A stretch of 44,942 nt of DNA from Bradyrhizobium sp. (GCF_004799445.1 NZ_SSNA01000049.1:1-44942); one strand, 5' to 3'; positions 1 through 9,612 are shown, numbered from the stretch's first letter. Notes: generated from the sequence alone by a model not told the origin. Made by a program: numbers and translations.

Positions 1-390
1 CACCGGAATCACCCGGCATTCCCCGCGCAATGGTTTTACGGTTTCCTTCGTGCTCTCCCCGGTGATCGGCTTGTTGACACCGTCACTGGCGAAGTGACCT
101 CCGCCAATTTGACGCCAGCACCGAGGCGTCAGGACCACACGACTTCGCCGTCCGCTTCAGCGCCATTCGTCAAGAGCGCATCCACGTCCACCGCATCCCG
201 CTCCGCGTCCGTGACGTTGCGCAACGCCCCTCTGAGGAGCGGGACGGGGCGAGTTTGTAAAGATGATTTGCCCGACGGCGAAAGCAGAATATTTTTCGCA
301 ACAGGACTGGACAGCTTTTCAGGTGATTTGCCCGTCGGGCAAATTGGTCCCCCCTTCCGCCGCAACCTCGAAGCCGGTAGCAACCATTAA
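1..390 (+). other. Start-less open frame, possibly repeat-derived
   Basis: Frame 1 stays open from the first base of the window to a stop at 388-390, with the only ATG at 94, so the frame runs in from outside. The translation is rich in Ser, Thr, Pro and Arg, shows no domain, and does not look like a folded protein. In my recollection similar runs recur as hypothetical proteins across Bradyrhizobium genomes, which would make this a dispersed repeat rather than a gene; I could not check this. No ribosome-binding site precedes the ATG. From 390 to the tctC start at 570 I see nothing further. A genuine 3' end of an upstream gene remains possible. Confidence 0.3.
264..344. repeat. Twin TGATTTGCCCG motif, second copy palindromic
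   Basis: TGATTTGCCCG followed by ACGG at 264-278 recurs 60 bp later as TGATTTGCCCGTCGG from 324. The second copy continues into ATTTGCCCGTCGGGCAAAT (326-344), a palindrome with 9-bp arms around one central base. It could be a short dispersed repeat or a protein-binding site; nothing in the sequence decides. It lies inside the doubtful frame at the left edge. Confidence 0.5.
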
Positions 391-569
391 CCGCTGGGCG
401 GCTCTTCGGTCGGACGAGCGTGCTGGCGTGGATCGGGCGCTTCGTGCGCCGACGACAAGTGCCGCGCAGCACCTTCAAATTTGACGCGGTTCGACACCAG
501 CGCTATTTGTTCGACCTCTCTGCGGCTTCAGTCGCCGTTGATCGTGAGCATCGCGCAGAGGAGGCAGGA

Positions 570-1604
570 ATGGTGAAGACCATCGTTCGACTGGCCTTTG
601 CGGCGAACCGGATGACGCGCCATCGTCCGATGCGGGGCGCAGATTGGCTCCTTGCCCTGCTTGCGGTTCTCTTCGCTGCGGGGTCTATCCAAGCGAGCCG
701 TGCTGAAGGGTATCCCGAAAGAACGCTCAAGATCGTCGTTCCTTTCCCCGCCGGCGGGCCCACCGATGTTGTCGCTCGATTAATTGCTCAATCGCTTTCC
801 TCCAAACTTGGCAAAGGCGTCATTGTCGAAAATCACCCCGGCGCCGGTGGAAGGATCGGTGCCAAGGTCGTCGCTACCGCGACACCGGATGGCTACACGT
901 TGTTGCTCGGCGGAACCAACGTCAACGCGATCACCGGAGCAATCTATCGGGATATCGGCTTTGACCCGATCGAATCCTTCGTTCCGATCGCAGCCATCTG
1001 CGTCGACTCCCTGGTCCTGGCGATATCGCCCCGCGTGCCCGCGCAGACGTTCGGCGAGTTTGTCCAGTACGCGAAGGCCAATCCCGGAAAGCTGAAGTAC
1101 GGCGCCTCTCCGGGCATATACACTCACTTTGCCGGCGAGTTCTTCAAGCTCAAGACCGGTACCGACATCCTGTTCGTGCCCTACAAAGGAGGCGCGCCGG
1201 CGGTTACCGATGTGCTGGGCGGGAACATCGAGATGGTGGTCAACAACAAGTCGAACCTGTTGACGTACCTCAAGGACGGAAAACTGAAGGCGCTGGCCGT
1301 GACCAGCCGTGCCCGTTGGCCGGAGCTGCCGCAGACCCCGACCATGAACGAGGTAGGAATCTTCGGCTTCCCGTCAGAAGTCCTATTCGGGTTGCTCGCT
1401 CCGGCAAAAACACCTGCGGCAATCATCCAGCTACTTAGCCGCGCCACCAACGAAGGACTACAGTCAGCAGAGCTCCGTTCCAGCCTGGATGCCGTCGGCG
1501 TGGAAGCGAGAATTGGAAGCGCAGAGGAGTTTTCCGCAGCGCTCGCCGAGCAGGCGCGCGAATGGAAAGCGGTTATCGACGAAACCGGCATCCAGGTGGA
1601 ATAA
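570..1604 (+). CDS. Bug/TctC-family periplasmic solute-binding protein
   Basis: A tripartite tricarboxylate transporter (TTT) receptor of the Bug family, which binds small carboxylates or aromatic acids in the periplasm. The start at 570 is chosen because GAGGAGG lies just upstream; an earlier ATG at 420 would add 50 unlikely residues. The 344-residue protein has a basic N-terminus, a hydrophobic core near residues 27-42 and a probable cleavage after ASRAEG. Family hallmarks follow: YPERTLKIVVPFPAGGPTD, then ENHPGAGGRIGAKVV, DGYTLLLGG, FVPYKGGAPAVTDVLGG and the C-terminal EQAREWKAVI. No tctA or tctB membrane gene is next to it, so it is an orphan receptor, which is common for this family in Bradyrhizobium and Bordetella. 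The ligand cannot be told. A converging LacI-family gene ends 125 bp downstream. Confidence 0.88.
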   Translation: MVKTIVRLAFAANRMTRHRPMRGADWLLALLAVLFAAGSIQASRAEGYPERTLKIVVPFPAGGPTDVVARLIAQSLSSKLGKGVIVENHPGAGGRIGAKVVATATPDGYTLLLGGTNVNAITGAIYRDIGFDPIESFVPIAAICVDSLVLAISPRVPAQTFGEFVQYAKANPGKLKYGASPGIYTHFAGEFFKLKTGTDILFVPYKGGAPAVTDVLGGNIEMVVNNKSNLLTYLKDGKLKALAVTSRARWPELPQTPTMNEVGIFGFPSEVLFGLLAPAKTPAAIIQLLSRATNEGLQSAELRSSLDAVGVEARIGSAEEFSAALAEQAREWKAVIDETGIQVE

Positions 1605-1729
1605 TCCGCTCGGTGCGCGTGCTCAATCAGTGTCCGCGACGGAACGAAATATTTGCGGTTCGAATTTTTCGGATTCCCGAACTGGTTTAGGCCGTCACCC
1701 TATCGCGGCCCACGCTGGAAGCGACACCG

Positions 1730-2728
1730 TCAGCCACTGTCTCGCAGCACGAGCTCGAAGCCGAGGTCGATGTGGCGCGGCCCGGTGCGCGTGAGGATAA
1801 GCTTCGCGGCGGTGCGCCCGATGGCGTCGCCGTGCACGCGGATGGTGCTCAGGCTTGGCTCGATCAGCCGGCCCATCTCCAGATCGCCGAGGCCGATGAC
1901 GGCGACGGGCTGGTCGACGGCGGAACCAGGGCGCTGCAATCCGGCCCTTCGCAGCCCGGACATGAACCCGATGGCGTGGGCGTCGTTGGCCGCGAACACG
2001 GCGTCGACCCCCGGCAGCTCCGCGAGCGCGGCCACGCTGCCCGACGCGTTGCGCTCCAGGATCAGGCGGCGCGGACATTTCGCTCCGGCCTCCATGGCCG
2101 CGTCCCTGAATCCAAGCCAGCGGCGCGTGCCACGCGGATCGTCGCCGCCGATGAAAGCCAGGTTCTGGCGGCCCTGCGCCACCAGATGCCGCGCGACCGC
2201 AGCACCGGCCGCATAGTTGCTAAATCCGGCGACCGCATCGATCGGCGTCGCCGGAAGATCCCAGGTCTCCACCACCGGAATGCCCGCGCGCTGCAGCAAC
2301 CGCGTGCCATCTTCTGTTGCGGGCGAACCCACCATGATGATCGCCTCGGGGCGGCGCGACAGCAACGCCGCCAGCATGTGATCTTCCCTCGCATCGTCAT
2401 AGCGCGACTGCGCCAGGATCACGGCGTAGCCGAGCGGCTCCAGCTCGTCGGACAGGCCCTGCACGGTATCGGCGAAGATCGAATTCGCGATCGTCGGCAC
2501 CAGCACGCCGACCGAGCTGGTACGGCTGCTCGCCAGCGACCCGGCCACGAGATTGGGCACATAGCCCAATTGCCGCATCGCCGCCTCGACCCGTCCCCGG
2601 GTCTGCGGCGCGACGAGGTCTGGCAGCCGCACCACGCGGCTGACGGTAATCGACGATACGCCGGCCAATTTGGCGACGGCGGAGAGGGTCGGGGCGGAAC
2701 GGGATTCGCTGGGTTCGGCGGGGTTCAT
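1730..2728 (-). CDS. LacI-family transcriptional regulator
   Basis: A 332-residue repressor-type regulator. The N-terminal helix-turn-helix (about residues 14-60) reads LSAVAKLAGVSSITVSRVVR followed by the hinge-proximal LGYVPNLVAGSLASSRT, standard for LacI/GalR proteins. A periplasmic-binding-protein-like effector domain fills the rest (VGVLVPTIANSIFADTVQGL, then VDAVFAANDAHAIGFM and VIGLGDLEMGRLIEPSLSTI). It is transcribed away from the dioxygenase gene at 2931. The 202-bp gap holds two LacI-type palindromes, so it probably represses both itself and the dioxygenase-MFS-isomerase unit until a sugar-like or sugar-acid effector appears. The domain pattern resembles gluconate-type GntR regulators, but the effector is unknown. 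Confidence 0.93.
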   Translation of the reverse strand: MNPAEPSESRSAPTLSAVAKLAGVSSITVSRVVRLPDLVAPQTRGRVEAAMRQLGYVPNLVAGSLASSRTSSVGVLVPTIANSIFADTVQGLSDELEPLGYAVILAQSRYDDAREDHMLAALLSRRPEAIIMVGSPATEDGTRLLQRAGIPVVETWDLPATPIDAVAGFSNYAAGAAVARHLVAQGRQNLAFIGGDDPRGTRRWLGFRDAAMEAGAKCPRRLILERNASGSVAALAELPGVDAVFAANDAHAIGFMSGLRRAGLQRPGSAVDQPVAVIGLGDLEMGRLIEPSLSTIRVHGDAIGRTAAKLILTRTGPRHIDLGFELVLRDSG

Positions 2729-2789
2729 TGTTGTCAGTCTACCGAAATCCCCATGGGGAAAAAAAATGAGCGCGCCTTGCGCTAGATCA

Positions 2790-2847
2790 ATGACAGCGCT
2801 AACATTGCCCGAAATCGAGCCATTATGCTCAATGACAACGCTATCAT
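2790..2847. promoter_or_regulatory. Paired LacI-type operators
   Basis: Two 16-bp imperfect palindromes: ATGACAGCGCTAACAT at 2790-2805 and ATGACAACGCTATCAT at 2832-2847. Each pairs 6 of 8 positions per half and has the C-G centre typical of LacI-family sites. Their centres are 42 bp apart, about four helical turns, so two dimers would sit on the same DNA face and could form a loop. They lie in the gap shared by the divergent LacI gene and the dioxygenase unit. Binding by that LacI protein is inferred. Confidence 0.72.
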
Positions 2848-2930
2848 TTCCAGCGGCCTAAAGGAAGAAAATCGGGGGGGTGCCAGACCCCACCAGGCAG
2901 CAGCCCCCGCGAGGCAAGGAGACGCCCACG

Positions 2931-3800
2931 ATGATTTCGGAACAGGATGTGCAGGCCTACAAGCGCGACGGCGTGGTCATCGTCCCCGACGTTCTGGGCG
3001 CGGCGACACTTGCCGAGGTGCGCAAGGTGATCGCGGAGCTGGTCGCAGGCTCGGCCGCAACGCTGGAGCACACCGACGTCTACGATCTCGAGCCGGGCCA
3101 CACCGCCGAAAATCCAAAAGTCCGCCGCATCAAGGCGCCGCAAAAGGTGCACCCGATATTCGACGAGATCGTGCGCTCACCCGCCGTACTCGACATCCTG
3201 ACCAAGCTGATCGGCCCCGGCTTGAGGCTGCACGGCTCCAAGCTGAACATGAAGTCGGCGCATTACGGATCGCCGGTGGAATGGCACCAGGACTGGGCGT
3301 TCTATCCGCACACCAATGACGACATTCTGGCGATTGGCGTGCTGCTGGACGATACCGATTTGTCCAACGGGCCGATGCTGGTTACGCCCCGCACCCATAC
3401 CGGCGAGGTCTGGAATCACCACGGCGACGACGGCTGTTTCGCAGGGTTAATCGACCCCGACACGATCAGGAACGAGATCGAGCGTGCGGTGCCCTGCATG
3501 GGACGGGCCGGCAGCATGTCGTTCCACCATGTGCGGGCGCTGCACGGATCGGCGCTCAACACCTCGGATCGCTCGCGCAATCTCCTGCTCTATGAAGTCG
3601 CCGCCAGCGACGCCTGGCCGCTGATGGGGGTCAAGGATTTCGACGAGTTCAACAGCCGCCTGCTGTCCGGCGACGTCGTCGTGACGCCGCGCCTGACCGA
3701 CGTTCCGGTGCGGATGCCGTTGCCGCCTGCCAAGCGGCAGGGATCGATCTACGAAACGCAGTCGGCGGCCAAGAAATCCTACTTCACCCGCGCGGCGTAA
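2931..3800 (+). CDS. Phytanoyl-CoA dioxygenase (PhyH) family oxygenase
   Basis: A non-haem Fe(II)/2-oxoglutarate-dependent oxygenase of 289 residues. The iron triad is visible as H119-x-D121 in VEWHQDWAFYPHTNDD and H205 in RALHGSALN, with R216 placed to hold 2-oxoglutarate. The start at 2931 is preferred because AAGGAG lies nine bases ahead; a GTG at 2880 would add 17 residues. It is the first gene of a same-strand unit with an MFS transporter (88 bp on) and a TIM-barrel protein, behind two LacI-type operators. PhyH enzymes hydroxylate many small molecules besides acyl-CoAs, including amino acids, ectoine and phosphonates, so the substrate is open. The context suggests it oxidises whatever the neighbouring transporter imports. 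Confidence 0.9.
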   Translation: MISEQDVQAYKRDGVVIVPDVLGAATLAEVRKVIAELVAGSAATLEHTDVYDLEPGHTAENPKVRRIKAPQKVHPIFDEIVRSPAVLDILTKLIGPGLRLHGSKLNMKSAHYGSPVEWHQDWAFYPHTNDDILAIGVLLDDTDLSNGPMLVTPRTHTGEVWNHHGDDGCFAGLIDPDTIRNEIERAVPCMGRAGSMSFHHVRALHGSALNTSDRSRNLLLYEVAASDAWPLMGVKDFDEFNSRLLSGDVVVTPRLTDVPVRMPLPPAKRQGSIYETQSAAKKSYFTRAA

Positions 3801-3888
3801 TCTTCGCCAGAGCTTCCGCGCCACGCGCGGACGCCGACGGCTTCGATCAAAGAAAACAAAATGACAAAAAAGCAAAACGGGGGAAACG

Positions 3889-5238
3889 ATGACGGAGATC
3901 AAGGCCGATAGTGCGACCCGCGCGCGGCTGCGCGTTATCCTGGCGGCCAGTATCGGGTCCGCGCTCGAATGGTACGACTTCTTCCTCTACGGCACCGCCG
4001 CGGCGCTGGTGTTCGGCGATCTCTTCTTTCCGAAGAGCGACCCGATCGTCGGCACCATGCTCGCCTTCCTGACCTTCGGCGTCGGCTTCGTGGTGCGGCC
4101 GATCGGCGGCATCCTGTTCGGCATCATGGGCGACCGGTTCGGCCGCAAGCCGGTGCTGGTGGCAACACTGCTGATGATCGGCATCGGCACCACCGCGATC
4201 GGTTTGTTGCCGACCTTCGCCCAGATCGGCTACTGGGCGCCGCTGGCGCTGGTCGCATTGCGTGTCGTACAGGGGCTCGGTGCCGGCGCCGAGTATGGCG
4301 GGGCGGTGATTTACCTCGTCGAGAATGCGCCGCCGAAGCATCGCGGCTTCTGGGGCAGTTTTGCGCCGCTCGGCGTGTCGGTCGGCAATCTGCTCGCGGC
4401 CGGGGCTTTCGCGCTGGTCACCTTGCTGCCGCGCGACGACCTGATGGCTTGGGGCTGGCGTCTGCCATTCCTCGCGAGCTTCCTGCTCATCCTGATCGGC
4501 ATTTTTGTCCGGCTGAGGGTGGCGGAAACCCCGGTCTTTACCGAGGCGGTTCTCGCGCGCGGCAAGGTCGAACGCAACCCTGCGATGGAAGCGCTGCGCC
4601 GCCATCCGCGGAATTTCATGGTCGTGCTCGGGGCGCGACTGGCCGAAAACGGCCTGGGCTACCTGTTTCCCGTGTTCGGCCTGAACTATGTCGTCAATAC
4701 CCTGGGCGTGCCGAGGGCCGACGCGCTGAGCGCGCTGATGCTCGCCTTCGTCGTCGAGCTGTTCACCATCGTGGGATTTGCCACGCTCTCCGATCGCATC
4801 GGACGGCGTCCGGTCTACATGTTCGGCGCCCTGGCGGGTGTCGTGTTTGCTTACCCCTTCTTCCTGCTGGTCGGAACCAAGGAGTGGATCTGGATCGCGG
4901 TCGCCTTCGTCGTCGCGCGGGCGGTGGTGACCGCGGCGATGTTCGGCCCGCAGGCGGCGTATTTCGCCGAACTGTTCCCACCGCAGCGGCGCTTCGCCGG
5001 GTTTGCTTTCGCCCGCGAACTGGGCTCGCTGCTGGCCGGCGGTCCGGCGCCTTTCGTGGCCACCGCGCTGGTGGCATGGTCCGGAACCTGGTGGCCGGTG
5101 GCGTGCTACGCCGCCATCCTGTCCGCACTAACCGCACTTGCGATCTGGGCAGGGCCTGAGACCTATCAGGAAAGCATCACGGTCGATAATACTGTGGATG
5201 GCAGGCTCCAGGCCGTGGCTGTGCCGATCCAGGCTTAG
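3889..5238 (+). CDS. MFS metabolite:H+ symporter
   Basis: A 449-residue inner-membrane transporter with about twelve hydrophobic segments. The segment 1-2 region SALEWYDFFLYGTAAALVF and the loop 2-3 motif GDRFGRKPVL (residues 81-90) mark the metabolite:H+ symporter (MHS) branch, which includes ShiA, ProP and KgtP and imports organic acids or osmolytes with protons. Loop 8-9 carries the second-half counterpart SDRIGRRPVY. GGGGAA precedes the ATG. The downstream isomerase-like gene begins three bases after the stop, so translation is probably coupled. Uptake of the compound handled by the adjoining dioxygenase is the simplest reading; the solute itself cannot be named. Confidence 0.92.
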   Translation: MTEIKADSATRARLRVILAASIGSALEWYDFFLYGTAAALVFGDLFFPKSDPIVGTMLAFLTFGVGFVVRPIGGILFGIMGDRFGRKPVLVATLLMIGIGTTAIGLLPTFAQIGYWAPLALVALRVVQGLGAGAEYGGAVIYLVENAPPKHRGFWGSFAPLGVSVGNLLAAGAFALVTLLPRDDLMAWGWRLPFLASFLLILIGIFVRLRVAETPVFTEAVLARGKVERNPAMEALRRHPRNFMVVLGARLAENGLGYLFPVFGLNYVVNTLGVPRADALSALMLAFVVELFTIVGFATLSDRIGRRPVYMFGALAGVVFAYPFFLLVGTKEWIWIAVAFVVARAVVTAAMFGPQAAYFAELFPPQRRFAGFAFARELGSLLAGGPAPFVATALVAWSGTWWPVACYAAILSALTALAIWAGPETYQESITVDNTVDGRLQAVAVPIQA

Positions 5239-5241
5239 GCC

Positions 5242-6102
5242 ATGGCGCAACAATTGCGCGTCCTGCAGTCGCTCTGGGCGATGGAGCGGCGGCGAGCCGA
5301 TGGAATCGAGTGGCCGCTGCAGACACAGCTTGCGATGATCCGCGATGCCGGCTTCGACGGCGCCGGCGTCCGGTTCATTGATCCGGCCTTCGCCACCAAG
5401 GTGACCTGCTTCCTGCGCCAGCACGGCATGATCTGGCAGGCGCAATGCTATCCGACCTGCATCGATGACTTGAAACCGGTGCTCGAACTGGTGGCCAAGC
5501 TCGGCGCCGACCACGTCAACCTGCAGCCGAATGTCCGGCCACAGCGGCTCGAGCCATGCATTCCGCTGCTCGACGGCTGGCGGCGGCTCGCCGACGAGGC
5601 CGGCATCGCGCTGCATGTGGAAACCCACCGCGACCGCATGACCACCGACCTGTTCTTCACCTTGCAATTGCTGGACTGCTTTCCCGACCTGAGACTCACG
5701 GCGGACGTTTCGCATTATCTGGTCGGGCGCGAATTCGCCTGGCCCATCGACGAAGTCGATCACGCCTTGATCCATCGCATCCTGGACAATTCCTGGGGCA
5801 TTCATGGGCGGATCGCGAGCCGCGAGCAGGTGCAGATCTCGCTGGGCTTTCCGCAGCACCAGGGCTGGGTCGCGCTGTTCATGGACTGGTGGGAATACGC
5901 CATCCGCTCGTGGCGGAAACGGGCGAAGCCGGACGCGGTGCTGACCTTCCTGTGCGAACTCGGTCCGCCGCCTTATGCCATCACCGGGCCCGATGGCAGC
6001 GAACTGTCGGACCGCTGGCAGGATGCGCTGGTCATGAAGGACATGGTGCGCTCGCTCTGGCAACGCATCGCTGATGAAGCCGGTCCCAAGCCAACCGCCT
6101 GA
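5242..6102 (+). CDS. Xylose-isomerase-like TIM-barrel protein
   Basis: A 286-residue member of the AP endonuclease 2 / sugar phosphate isomerase-epimerase superfamily. Candidate divalent-metal ligands appear at the usual strand ends: E127 in LHVETHRDR, D155 and H158 in TADVSHY, H188 in IHGR, and E239 in FLCELGPPPY. Enzymes of this fold isomerise or epimerise sugars, inositols and keto acids, or act as dehydratases. It follows the MFS gene by three bases and has no clear ribosome-binding site of its own, which supports coupling. Its stop codon abuts the stop of the converging hslO gene, the two sharing the palindrome TGATCA with no base between them. Confidence 0.82.
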   Translation: MAQQLRVLQSLWAMERRRADGIEWPLQTQLAMIRDAGFDGAGVRFIDPAFATKVTCFLRQHGMIWQAQCYPTCIDDLKPVLELVAKLGADHVNLQPNVRPQRLEPCIPLLDGWRRLADEAGIALHVETHRDRMTTDLFFTLQLLDCFPDLRLTADVSHYLVGREFAWPIDEVDHALIHRILDNSWGIHGRIASREQVQISLGFPQHQGWVALFMDWWEYAIRSWRKRAKPDAVLTFLCELGPPPYAITGPDGSELSDRWQDALVMKDMVRSLWQRIADEAGPKPTA

Positions 6103-7116
6103 TCAGGTATCCTGCTCGACGCCCGCTTCGTGCGGCGTGAATTGGTAGACCGACGAGCAGAACTCGCAGGTCACCACCACCTTGCCGTCCTTGACCATGG
6201 CGGCGCGGTCATCGGGCGCGAAGTTCTTGAGCATCGCCGACACCGCGTCGCGCGAGCAGGAACATTGCGCGCGCAAGGGTAGCGGTGCAAATACCCGAAC
6301 GCCGCGCTCGTGAAACAGCCGGTACAGCAGCCGCTCACCCGACAGATCGGGATCGATCAGTTCGACATCCTCGACCGTGGAGATCAGCGACTGACCTTCG
6401 ATCCAGGCATCGTCTTCCGCGACCGTGTGGGCAACAACGCCCTCCGGCGCATCGCCCGGATGCAAATCGGGCTGCCGGGCGCGCTCCGGCGCCTTGGGAA
6501 GAAATTGCAGCAGCAGGCCGCCGGCGCGCCAGCGATGTCTGGGGCCGCCGTCGCCGCCGCGCCACTCCTCGCCGACCGCCAGCCGCACCCGCGTCGGGAT
6601 CTGTTCCGAGCGCAGGAAATATTCATGGGCGGCGTCCTCCAGGCTGCCGCCCTCCAGCGCCACCAGGCCCTGGTAGCGGCTCATGTCCGGCCCTTGGTCG
6701 ATGGTCATGGCAAGATGACCCTTGCCGAGCAGCGCGCCGGAATCCTGACCGTCCTTGAGCCGTCCGGCATCGAAGCGCGCATAGGCGCGCAGGCGATCCG
6801 GGGCCTGGAAGTCGACGATCAGAAACGACACCGGACCGTCGGTCTGGGTCTGCAGGATGAAGCGGCCGTCGAATTTCAGCGATGAGCCGAGCAGCGTCGT
6901 CAGCACGATCGCCTCGCCGAGCAGCCGGCCGACCGGGGGCGGATAATCGTGCTTGGCCAGGAGATCGTCGAGCCCGGGACCGAGCCGGGTCAAGCGGCCG
7001 CGGAGATCGAGTTCGGCAACCTCGAACGGCAGCACCGCGTCGTCGACCGGAACCGCCGACGGCGCCCGGATCGGGGCTTGAGGCAGGTTTTTCATGACAG
7101 GGAATTGTGAGGTCAT
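6103..7116 (-). CDS. hslO: Hsp33 redox-regulated chaperone
   Basis: Hsp33 is a cytoplasmic holdase that is switched on when oxidation releases zinc from four cysteines. Here the four are C285 and C287 in RAQCSCSRD (C-x-C) and C317 and C320 in VTCEFCSSVY (C-x2-C), the exact family spacing. The fold begins near residue 30 with FEVAELDLRGRLTRLG. At 337 residues it is somewhat longer than the E. coli protein because of an N-terminal extension. A second ATG eight codons in, at 7095, is an alternative start. The gene converges with the TIM-barrel gene, and its upstream gap holds a long palindromic repeat. Confidence 0.95.
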   Translation of the reverse strand: MTSQFPVMKNLPQAPIRAPSAVPVDDAVLPFEVAELDLRGRLTRLGPGLDDLLAKHDYPPPVGRLLGEAIVLTTLLGSSLKFDGRFILQTQTDGPVSFLIVDFQAPDRLRAYARFDAGRLKDGQDSGALLGKGHLAMTIDQGPDMSRYQGLVALEGGSLEDAAHEYFLRSEQIPTRVRLAVGEEWRGGDGGPRHRWRAGGLLLQFLPKAPERARQPDLHPGDAPEGVVAHTVAEDDAWIEGQSLISTVEDVELIDPDLSGERLLYRLFHERGVRVFAPLPLRAQCSCSRDAVSAMLKNFAPDDRAAMVKDGKVVVTCEFCSSVYQFTPHEAGVEQDT

Positions 7117-7184
7117 GGCGCTTTATCTGGGGTCGGCGGTCGCGAAACGAAAGGGGCCTGGGAGGCGTGAAAATATCTCCGCGA

Positions 7185-7305
7185 GTCGTCCCTGCGAACG
7201 CAGGGACCCATAACCACCGATGGCAGTTGCTGCATCAAGCCGCGGCTCCAGCTGTTGCTATAATAGACGCTTGTGGCTATGGGTCCCCGCGTTCGCGGGG
7301 ACGAC
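7185..7305. repeat. Long imperfect inverted repeat, 121 bp
   Basis: The left arm begins GTCGTCCCTGCGAACG and runs to GGGACCCATA near 7211. The right arm is its near complement, from TATGGGTCCCCG (7278) to GGGACGAC (7305). Each arm has a smaller hairpin of its own (CCCTGCGAACGCAGGG; CCCCGCGTTCGCGGGG). This is the architecture of Bradyrhizobium-type intergenic palindromes. It sits between the hslO start and the argF stop and could also end argF transcription. Confidence 0.85.
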
Positions 7306-7326
7306 GATGGTATCTTTGCGCGGTGC

Positions 7327-8261
7327 CTACCCCACCGCCTCGAAACACCACGCCAGGATGCCCTTTTGCACGTGCAGGCGATTTTCGGCCTCGTCGAACA
7401 CCACCGATTGCGGGCCGTCGATCACCTCGTCGGTGACTTCGTCGCCGCGATGGGCGGGCAGGCAATGCATGAACAGCGCGTCACGTTTCGCCAGCGCCAT
7501 CAGCCTGGCGTTGACCTGATAGGGCTTCAGCAGATTGTGGCGGTGCTCGCCGTCCTTGTCACCCATCGAGAACCAGGTATCGGTGACCACGCAATCGGCG
7601 CCGCGTACCGCGGCTTCCGGATCGCTGCCGAGCACGATCGGCGCGGCCGTCGCCTTGATCCAGTCCCGCATCGCCTTGTTCGGCGCGAGCTCGGGCGGAG
7701 TCGCGACGTTGAGTTTGAACTTGAACCGCTCCGCCGCGTGCGCCCATGACGCCAGCACATTGTTGTCGTCGCCGGTCCACGCCACGGTGCGGCCCTCGAT
7801 CGGACCGCGATGCTCCTCGAAGGTCATCAGGTCGGCCATCACCTGGCAGGGATGCGAGCGCCGGGTCAGCCCGTTGATCACGGGCACGGTGGCGTGGGCG
7901 GCAAGCTCGAGCAGCGCATCATGGTTGAGAATCCGGATCATGATGGCGTCGACGTAGCGCGACAGCACGCGCGCGGTATCGGCGATGGTCTCGCCGCGGC
8001 CGAGCTGCATTTCCGCCCCCGTCAGCATGATCGCCTCGCCGCCGAGCTGGCGCATGCCGACGTCGAACGACACCCTGGTGCGGGTCGACGGCTTTTCGAA
8101 GATCATGGCCAGGGTCTTGCCCTCGAGCGGCCGTTTCGGCTTCTCGCCCTGGCTCTTCGACGCCTTCAGCTTCGCCTTCATGGCGACGCTGGCCGCGAGC
8201 ATGTTGCGCAACTCCTTGGTCGGGAGCTCGTTCAAATCCAGAAAATGACGCAATGCCTTGC

Positions 8262-8265
<4 letters not shown>
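7327..8265 (-). CDS. argF: Ornithine carbamoyltransferase
   Basis: Catalyses carbamoyl phosphate plus ornithine to citrulline, the sixth step of arginine synthesis, in the cytoplasm. The 312-residue length is normal. The carbamoyl-phosphate loop S60-T-R-T-R64 sits in [15 protein letters not shown]. The ornithine-side motif [11 protein letters not shown] puts the catalytic cysteine at C268. [11 protein letters not shown] and DTWFSMGD are also as expected. Its start overlaps the argD stop by four bases, so the two are co-translated. Both probably derive from the promoter ahead of argD. Confidence 0.97.
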
Positions 8266-9473
<1,208 letters not shown>

Positions 9474-9551
9474 GACAATCACTGAGGGTTAGGACCGGCC
9501 GCAATGCGCGCATTGGCGCCATCGCATCGACAACCCGTCCCGGAAAACAAA

Positions 9552-9578
9552 ACGTGCCGCCTTTTAGGGGCGGCACGT
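9552..9578 (-). promoter_or_regulatory. Stem-loop at the 5' end of the argDF leader
   Basis: A perfect 10-bp stem, ACGTGCCGCC / GGCGGCACGT, encloses a 7-base loop. Read on the minus strand, the stem is followed by a T-rich stretch (TTTTGTTTTCC) and then by the argD start about 80 bases on. The promoter just upstream would place the transcript start at or beside the first stem base. It has the look of an intrinsic terminator or attenuator, or of a 5'-end stabiliser. No leader peptide is obvious between promoter and stem. Confidence 0.7.
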
Positions 9579-9584
9579 GGAACT

Positions 9585-9612
9585 ATTCTATGCGCACGGC
9601 GATAACTGTCAA
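9585..9612 (-). promoter_or_regulatory. Sigma-70 type promoter for argDF
   Basis: On the minus strand TTGACA (9612-9607) is followed after 16 bases by TAGAAT (9590-9585). The -35 is a perfect consensus and the -10 matches five of six bases. The predicted start is near 9577-9579, at the foot of the stem-loop. This is the best housekeeping-type promoter I found by eye in the window. Confidence 0.72.

Noticed and set aside
1740..2785. Plus-strand frames of 187 and 337 codons opposite the LacI gene
   Set aside because: Both overlap the regulator completely, and their composition is that of antisense translation.
5128..6063. 311-codon minus-strand frame opposite the TIM-barrel gene
   Set aside because: Composition and lack of motifs mark it as a shadow, while the plus strand has metal-ligand motifs.
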